Assembly (NCBI RefSeq): GCF_014205295.1
Contig: NZ_JACHNF010000001.1
Coordinates: 7,378,001-7,442,000 of the forward strand
DNA length: 64,000 bases
Direction of reading: 5' to 3'
Source of the DNA: Kribbella solani
Lineage (GTDB): Bacteria > Actinomycetota > Actinomycetes > Propionibacteriales > Kribbellaceae
Each line of letters begins with the position of its first letter. Positions within the stretch are counted from its first letter, which is position 1. Of the stretch, positions 59,599 through 64,000 are shown piece after piece. The notes beneath the pieces are model-generated. The model was not told the origin of the DNA. It did no database searches and was given only the letters and a program-made list of their open reading frames with translations. Both the position numbers and the translations under genes were made by a program.

Positions 59599-60480
59599 GT
59601 GCGCATCGACCTCCACACCCACTCGAACCGCTCGGACGGCACCGACCCGGTAGACGTCCTGATCAGGCATGCGCGGCAGGCGGGGCTGGATGTGATCGCG
59701 CTCACCGACCATGACACCGCCGACGGCTGGCCGGAGGCCCGCCTGGCCGCGGAGGAGCTGGGCATCGGGTTCGTGCCGGGGCTGGAGATCTCCTGCAAGC
59801 TGAACGGGATCAGTGTCCACCTGCTCAGCTACCTCCCGGACCCGTCGTACCCGCCGCTGGCCAAGGACCTGCAGATCATCCGCGCCGGCCGCAACGACCG
59901 GATTCCGACGATCGTGGCCCGGCTGAACAGCATCGGCGTGCCGCTCACCGTCGACGAGGTGCTCGCCCAGGCGACGGGTACGCCGTCGGTCGGCCGCCCG
60001 CACGTCGCCGACGCCCTGGTCGCGAACGGTACGGTCGCGAACCGGACCGAGGCGTTCGACCGTTACCTCGCCGACGGCCGCGCCGGCCATGTCGCGCACT
60101 ACGCGCTGGAGCCCGGGCGCGCGATCGACCTGGTCCGCGAGGCCGGTGGCGTACCGGTGATCGCGCATCCGTGGGGACGTTCCAGCTACAAGGTGATGAC
60201 CGAGGAGACCATCGGCCGGCTGGTCGACGACCACGGCCTGGCCGGGATCGAGGTCGACCATCAGGACCACTCGCCGGAGTCCCGGGAGGCGCTGCGCGCG
60301 ATCGCCCGGAACCTCGGCATCATCTACACCGGCTCCAGCGACCATCACGGCGCCGGCAAGATCGACCACGACCTGGGTGTGAACTCGACCGAGCCCGAGC
60401 AGCTCGAGCGCCTGCTCGAGGTCGCCAAGACGAACGCCGCCGCCTCCGTCGGTCACGTCCCCGAGGCCTACCTGCCGTGA
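59599..60480 (+). CDS. PHP-domain phosphoesterase
   Basis: 293 residues from GTG (VRIDLHTHSNRSDGT), the normal first residues of this family. Metal ligands: DLHTHS (4-9), LTDHDTADG, GLEISC, VIAHPWGR, GSSDHHG (final D-x-H). Related to RNase AM/YciV-type 5'-3' exonucleases (nucleoside 3',5'-bisphosphate phosphatase). The ribosome site is weak. Its stop overlaps the marC start (GTGA). Confidence 0.85.
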   Translation: MRIDLHTHSNRSDGTDPVDVLIRHARQAGLDVIALTDHDTADGWPEARLAAEELGIGFVPGLEISCKLNGISVHLLSYLPDPSYPPLAKDLQIIRAGRNDRIPTIVARLNSIGVPLTVDEVLAQATGTPSVGRPHVADALVANGTVANRTEAFDRYLADGRAGHVAHYALEPGRAIDLVREAGGVPVIAHPWGRSSYKVMTEETIGRLVDDHGLAGIEVDHQDHSPESREALRAIARNLGIIYTGSSDHHGAGKIDHDLGVNSTEPEQLERLLEVAKTNAAASVGHVPEAYLP

Positions 60481-61094
60481 ACAGCGTCATCAACACCGGC
60501 CTGTTCAGCTCGGTCTTCGTCACGCTGTTCGTGATCATGGACCCGCCGGGCACGGTTCCGCTGTTCATTTCGCTGACCGCCGGCCAGTCCCGGGCAGTAC
60601 GGAAGAAGGCGGCCTGGCAGGCGGTGCTGGTCGCGTTCGGCGTGATCGTGGTGTTCGCCGCGTTCGGGCAGCAGATCCTGCACCATCTCGGCATCACGCT
60701 GCCGGCGCTGCAGTGCGCGGGCGGTCTGCTGCTCCTGCTGATCGCGTTGCAACTGCTGACCGACACCGCCGAGGACCCGGTCCAGACCAAGAACGTGAAC
60801 ATCGCGTTCGTCCCGTTGGGTACGCCGCTGCTGGCCGGCCCGGGCGCGATCGTCGCCACCATGGTGTTCGTCCAGCGCGCCAACGGGTCGCTGCCGGACG
60901 TGGTCGCGATCTCGGCCGGGATCGTCGCGATCCACATCGTGATGTGGCTGACACTGCGGTTCTCCGGCGTGATGATGCGCGTCCTGGGCGAGAACGGCGT
61001 CCTCCTGATCACCCGCATCGCCGGTCTGCTGCTGAGCGCGATCGCGGTGCAGCTGGTCGCCGGCGCCGTCCGCGACTTCATCAAGGCGGGCTGA
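60477..61094 (+). CDS. MarC-family integral membrane protein
   Basis: 205 residues, six membrane helices. Opening FVTLFVIMDPPGTVPLFISLT and the mid segment FVPLGTPLLAGPGAIVATMV are the two MarC inverted-repeat signatures (P-PG-x-P). Overlaps the PHP gene by 4 bp, so co-translated. Function of the family is unsettled. Confidence 0.9.
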   Translation: MNSVINTGLFSSVFVTLFVIMDPPGTVPLFISLTAGQSRAVRKKAAWQAVLVAFGVIVVFAAFGQQILHHLGITLPALQCAGGLLLLLIALQLLTDTAEDPVQTKNVNIAFVPLGTPLLAGPGAIVATMVFVQRANGSLPDVVAISAGIVAIHIVMWLTLRFSGVMMRVLGENGVLLITRIAGLLLSAIAVQLVAGAVRDFIKAG

Positions 61095-61097
61095 CTC

Positions 61098-61988
61098 GTG
61101 ACCGACATGCTCCCGGGGATGCCGAAGCGCTTGTTCACCGCGACCCCGACGAAGCTGCTGAACTTCGCGGACTGCAAACGCAAGTACCGGTACACGTATC
61201 TCGAGTCGCCGCGCCCACCGAAGGGCCCGCCATGGGCGCACAACACGGTCGGCGCGATTGTCCACGAAGTGCTTGCAGACTTCTTCGGACGCTGGCCCGC
61301 TGCTCGTCGTACGCCGGACGAGGTGGTCGCGAAGATGCGATCGAGCTGGCGGAGCGAAGGGTTCCGCGACGAGCGGCAATCGCTGGACTGGCGCGAACGG
61401 TCCACCGAGATGGTGCTCGGGTACCTGCGCGACTCCGATCCGTACTACGAGCCGCGTGGCGTCGAGCGGACGGTCGGTTTCACTACTGAGCGTGCTTCGT
61501 TGCGCGGGCGGATCGACCGGATCGACGAACGCCCGGCCCGGGACGGCAGTGGTGGGACCGAGTTGGCGATCGTCGATTACAAGACCGGTCGCCGCCCGCT
61601 GACCGCTACGGACGCCCGCTCGTCGCTGGCGATGGCGTTGTACGTGCTCGGTGCGCGTCGCGTACTGCATCGGCCGTGTACGCGCGTCGAGCTGCACCAC
61701 CTGCCGACGAACACCGTCGCCGCCGCGGATCATGATGACGAGTCGCTCGCCCGGCACCAGAAGCGCGCCGAGTCGATGGCCGACGACGCGGCGGCGGCGG
61801 AGGCGCGGTGGGCCGAGGGCCTGACGCCGGCCGAGGCCGACGCGGCGTTCCCGCCGGAGCCGTCCGCGTTGTGTGGGTGGTGCGATTTCGCCAAGATCTG
61901 CCCTCAGGGCCGCCGCGAGGCGCCGACCCGCGAACCCTGGGCCGGGCTGGACGAGCCGTCCCCGGTCCCGCTGGACGAGGCCGGCTGA
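61098..61988 (+). CDS. RecB-like PD-(D/E)XK nuclease with Fe-S cluster cysteines
   Basis: 296 residues from GTG 61098. Cas4/AddB-type layout: Cys26 (FADCKRKY) and C-terminal Cys259, Cys262, Cys268 (CGWCDFAKICP) make the four 4Fe-4S ligands. Between them is the nuclease core: His56 (VGAIVHEVL), Asp140 (RGRIDRID), Asp160/Lys162 (AIVDYKTGR). Standalone, no helicase domain and no CRISPR array near. Three bases after marC, same operon. Likely DNA repair exonuclease. Confidence 0.85.
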   Translation: MTDMLPGMPKRLFTATPTKLLNFADCKRKYRYTYLESPRPPKGPPWAHNTVGAIVHEVLADFFGRWPAARRTPDEVVAKMRSSWRSEGFRDERQSLDWRERSTEMVLGYLRDSDPYYEPRGVERTVGFTTERASLRGRIDRIDERPARDGSGGTELAIVDYKTGRRPLTATDARSSLAMALYVLGARRVLHRPCTRVELHHLPTNTVAAADHDDESLARHQKRAESMADDAAAAEARWAEGLTPAEADAAFPPEPSALCGWCDFAKICPQGRREAPTREPWAGLDEPSPVPLDEAG

Positions 61989-62090
61989 CTGGTCTCTGGT
62001 CATCCAGCAGCACCCGGTCGTGCCAGTGCCGTGTGCGTGGGGTGCCAGCGGGTGGGAGGAACCTGAGGGTGAACGAGAGGGGCTCACCTG

Positions 62091-62948
62091 ATGGGTGCGA
62101 AGACTGTGAACAAGCTGGCGGTGACTTCTTTGGACGGGTCACCTGGGGCGACGCTGCACTACGAGGTCACCGGGTCGGGGCCGGTGCTGCTGCTGATCGC
62201 CGGTGAGGGCGCCGACGCGGGCGTGTTCTCCGGCGTCGTCGGCCAGCTCGCCGCCGACTACACGGTGGTGACGTACGACCCGCGCGGCAACTCGCGCAGC
62301 CGGACCGACGCGGCCGCCACCGACGAATCCGTGGCGCAGTCGGCCGCGGACGCGCTGGCGCTGATCGACACGGTCGCGGGCAGCGAGCCGGCGTACGTTT
62401 TCGGCACCGGCTCTGGCGCGATCACCGGCCTGGAGCTGATCACCGGCCACCCGGACCGGGTCCGGATGCTGATCGCGCACGAGCCGCCGTGTACCGAGAT
62501 CCTGCCCGACGCCGCCGACGCGCGCGCGTTCTTCCAGGAGGTGTACGACACCTACCGCACGGACGGGCTGACCGCGGCCGACGTGGTGTACATGATGGGC
62601 ACCGGGATGGACGACGACGCGATGCCGCCGCTGGAGGACCTGCTGCCGGAGTACCGCGAGCTCGCGGAGCGGATGCAGGCGAACGCGGCCAACTTCTACC
62701 AGCACAAGCTGTTGCCGTACACCCGCTATCAGCCGGATCTGGATGCCTTGAAACGGGTCGCTGACCGGATCGTACCGGCGGCGGGACTGGAGTCGTACCA
62801 GCATCTGCCGGCGCAGCCGATCGCGGTCGTCGCCGGGCAACTCGGCTGGCCGGTGGTGATGTTCCCGGGCGGTCATGGCGGGTACTCCAGCCATCCGGCG
62901 CCGTTCGCTACGCATCTCGCGCATCTGCTGAAGAGCGAGACAGTCTGA
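62091..62948 (+). CDS. Alpha/beta hydrolase-fold protein lacking the nucleophile serine
   Basis: 285 residues. Typical fold: GPVLLLIAGEGADAGVF, VTYDPRGNSRS, and late HLPAQPIAVV with GGHGGYSSHP (His). At the nucleophile elbow it reads FGTGSGAITGLEL, so the central residue of G-x-S-x-G is Gly; the Ser is one place later. Either a shifted nucleophile or a non-hydrolytic relative. GAGAGGGG precedes the ATG. Neighbours give no pathway. Confidence 0.85.
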   Translation: MGAKTVNKLAVTSLDGSPGATLHYEVTGSGPVLLLIAGEGADAGVFSGVVGQLAADYTVVTYDPRGNSRSRTDAAATDESVAQSAADALALIDTVAGSEPAYVFGTGSGAITGLELITGHPDRVRMLIAHEPPCTEILPDAADARAFFQEVYDTYRTDGLTAADVVYMMGTGMDDDAMPPLEDLLPEYRELAERMQANAANFYQHKLLPYTRYQPDLDALKRVADRIVPAAGLESYQHLPAQPIAVVAGQLGWPVVMFPGGHGGYSSHPAPFATHLAHLLKSETV

Positions 62949-62970
62949 TCCGATTTCCTGGTTCACCGGT

Positions 62971-63002
62971 CCGGGCGCGGGTCTGAGGGGTCCTGCGCCC
63001 GG
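62971..63002 (+). terminator. GC-rich hairpin after the alpha/beta hydrolase gene
   Basis: CCGGGCGC (62971-62978) and GCGCCCGG (62995-63002) with a 16-base loop, 22 bases past the stop. Confidence 0.6.
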
Positions 63003-63057
63003 CCCGGTTAGTTGTGCCCGGTTAGTTGTGCCCGGTTGGTTGTGCCGCTAGTTGTGC
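63003..63057. repeat. 14-bp tandem repeat, about four copies
   Basis: CCCGGTTAGTTGTG at 63003-63016 and 63017-63030, the same with one A to G change at 63031-63044, then a shortened copy CCGCTAGTTGTG (63045-63056). No spacers, so not CRISPR. Confidence 0.85.
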
Positions 63058-63252
63058 CTTGTTATTCGTGTTGACGGTCGGCCGTGGCGCGGCGTAGCGT
63101 CCCTCTTCTGCCCTTGACAATCGGTGTGGTTCAGCCATGCCGTCACAGTGGTGTCCGAACCCCCGGGTCTTCCTTGATTCGGGGCAGTTCCGCGTGCGCT
63201 GTGGCAGATCTGTGCTCCTCGGACACCACCTTGAGTGCGAGAGGAGGTAGTG

Positions 63253-64000
63253 GTGGGTGTCTACTGGGCGATCGCCGTCCGGTCGTTCCGGCGGTTCTCG
63301 ACGTACCGGATCGCGACCGCGTCCGGCGCGTTCACGAACACGGTGTTCGGCTTCATCCTCTGCGGCATCTATCTGACGCTGTGGCACGAACGACCCGGAC
63401 TCGGCGGGTACGACGTCGCCGACGCGCTCACGTTCGTCTGGTTGCAGCAGGGGCTGCTGATGCCGATCGGGATCTTCGGCGCGACCACGACCGTCGAGCT
63501 GGGGGAGCGGGTCCGCAGCGGCGAGATCGCGGTCGATCTGTACCGGCCGACGCGGTTGCTGCTCTGGTGGCTGTCGGTCGATCTCGGTCGCGCGATGTTC
63601 CAGCTGCTGGTCCGCGGCGGCGCGCCGTTGCTGGTCGGGGCGCTCGTGTTCGACCTCAAGTTCCCTTCCGGTCTGCTGGCCTGGCTCACGGTCGTGACCG
63701 GCATCGTGCTGGCGATCTTCGTCAGTTTCGGCATCCGGTACCTGGTCGCGCTGTCCGGCTTCTGGATCACCGACACGCGGGGAATGGAGCAGCTGGCGCT
63801 GGTCCTTTCGTGCTTCTTCTCCGGCATGATCCTGCCGCTGGTGGTGTTCCCAGGCTGGATCGGCGAGTTCGCGCGAGCGACACCGTGGGCCGCGACCATG
63901 CAGGTGCCGATCGACATCTGGCTCGGCCGCAACCCCGGCGGTACCGGCTCGGCGCTGATGTTCCAGCTGGGCTGGATCGTGGTGCTGTTACTCGGGGCGC
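63253..64000 (+). CDS. ABC-2 family transporter permease, 5' part (runs off window)
   Basis: 249 codons are visible and stay open to the edge. Start GTG 63253 (VGVYWAIAVRSFRRFSTYRIATASGAF) is five bases after GAGGAGG; GTG 63250 is too close. About five to six hydrophobic segments (for example TNTVFGFILCGIYLTLW, LTVVTGIVLAIFVSFGIRYL, LVLSCFFSGMILPLVVFPG) in the arrangement of DUF990-type ABC-2 permeases. An ATPase and second permease are expected beyond the window. Substrate unknown. Confidence 0.8.
   Translation, partial: MGVYWAIAVRSFRRFSTYRIATASGAFTNTVFGFILCGIYLTLWHERPGLGGYDVADALTFVWLQQGLLMPIGIFGATTTVELGERVRSGEIAVDLYRPTRLLLWWLSVDLGRAMFQLLVRGGAPLLVGALVFDLKFPSGLLAWLTVVTGIVLAIFVSFGIRYLVALSGFWITDTRGMEQLALVLSCFFSGMILPLVVFPGWIGEFARATPWAATMQVPIDIWLGRNPGGTGSALMFQLGWIVVLLLGA

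Larger units (their letters stand above)
62949..63252 (+). other. 303-bp gap with hairpin, tandem repeats, promoter-like boxes
   Basis: No gene supported. It holds in order: a hairpin (62971-63002), a 14-bp repeat array (63003-63057), a TTGACG...TAGCGT pair with 18-base spacing (63071-63100), TTGACA at 63114-63119, and an inverted pair GTGGTGTCCGA (63148-63158)/TCGGACACCAC (63219-63229) 60 bases apart in the presumed leader of the ABC-2 permease gene. Confidence 0.6.

Noticed and set aside
61098..61988. Cas4 of a CRISPR adaptation module
   Set aside because: No repeats, cas1 or cas2 nearby; neighbours are PHP and MarC genes.
63148..63229. Known riboswitch in the ABC-2 permease leader
   Set aside because: Only one long-range stem is apparent and I recognise no conserved riboswitch core; kept as an unexplained inverted pair.

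Overview
The window is GC-rich actinobacterial chromosome, densely packed, with many GTG and TTG starts and frequent ATGA/GTGA start-stop overlaps. Gene content and order (sigE-type sigma factor, zinc anti-sigma, HtrA, TatB, Mrp, DUF1003, MgtE-N/CBS protein, CorA) and the many carbohydrate-uptake (CUT1) operons without their own ATPase suggest a soil actinomycete of the Propionibacteriales, most like Kribbella. This is an inference from gene content; no rRNA or tRNA gene is visible to test it.

Layout. 0-1.4 kb: the end of an ACMSD-like amidohydrolase and an arylformamidase-like hydrolase (kynurenine-type pair). 1.4-3.4 kb: a small secreted protein, a Fic gene destroyed by an internal deletion, and an O-methyltransferase. 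3.5-16.5 kb is an accessory sugar region: a DeoR regulator divergent from a SIS-domain sugar isomerase, an IS30-family element inserted into the end of an MFS exporter gene, the CGNR regulator of that exporter, then a LacI-controlled locus with an ABC importer, an NAD-dependent epimerase and a large secreted glycosidase. 16.5-21.4 kb is the envelope-stress locus: biotinyl carrier protein, ECF sigma factor behind a likely self-activated promoter, ZAS anti-sigma, RseB/MucB-like protein, HtrA, TatB. 21.4-28.3 kb: a TetR/membrane-protein pair, Mrp, PspAB-HtpX, DUF1003 and an MgtE-N/CBS protein. 28.3-34 kb: two tandem TrmB/LuxR-like regulators divergent from a 1293-residue secreted subtilase. 34-42.5 kb: three acyl-CoA genes (CitE-like lyase, acyl-CoA dehydrogenase, MaoC hydratase) interleaved with a secreted cyclophilin, a Ser/Thr kinase, a wHTH regulator, CorA and a YflT-type stress protein. 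42.5-47.9 kb: a GntR-controlled fucosidase/ABC-importer operon. 48.6-56.3 kb: a six-gene operon lacI, ABC importer, Tat-exported COG5368/GH144-like hydrolase, cytoplasmic GH39-like glycosidase. 56.4-64 kb: mixed genes (histidine phosphatase, TetR/DUF4267 pair, GNAT, Nudix, PHP, MarC, RecB-like Fe-S nuclease, alpha/beta hydrolase) and the start of an ABC-2 permease.

How it works together. The sugar loci follow one plan: a lipoprotein binding protein and two permeases, glycosidases placed outside or inside the cell, and a dedicated repressor (LacI, GntR, DeoR) with visible operators. None encodes an ATPase, so a shared MsiK-type ATPase elsewhere is implied. The envelope-stress genes (sigma factor cascade, HtrA, HtpX/PspAB, secreted cyclophilin, subtilase) form a second theme. 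The methyltransferase at 2.7 kb, which in mycobacteria sits directly beside sigE, is here 13 kb away, with the sugar region and the IS element between them.

No CRISPR array, prophage, tRNA or rRNA was found. The most unusual items are the TetR regulator with a Gly/Pro/Asp repeat insertion, the catalytic-core-deleted Fic gene, the IS30 element that supplies the stop codon of the exporter, several multi-box operators, and the GH144-like/GH39 operon.
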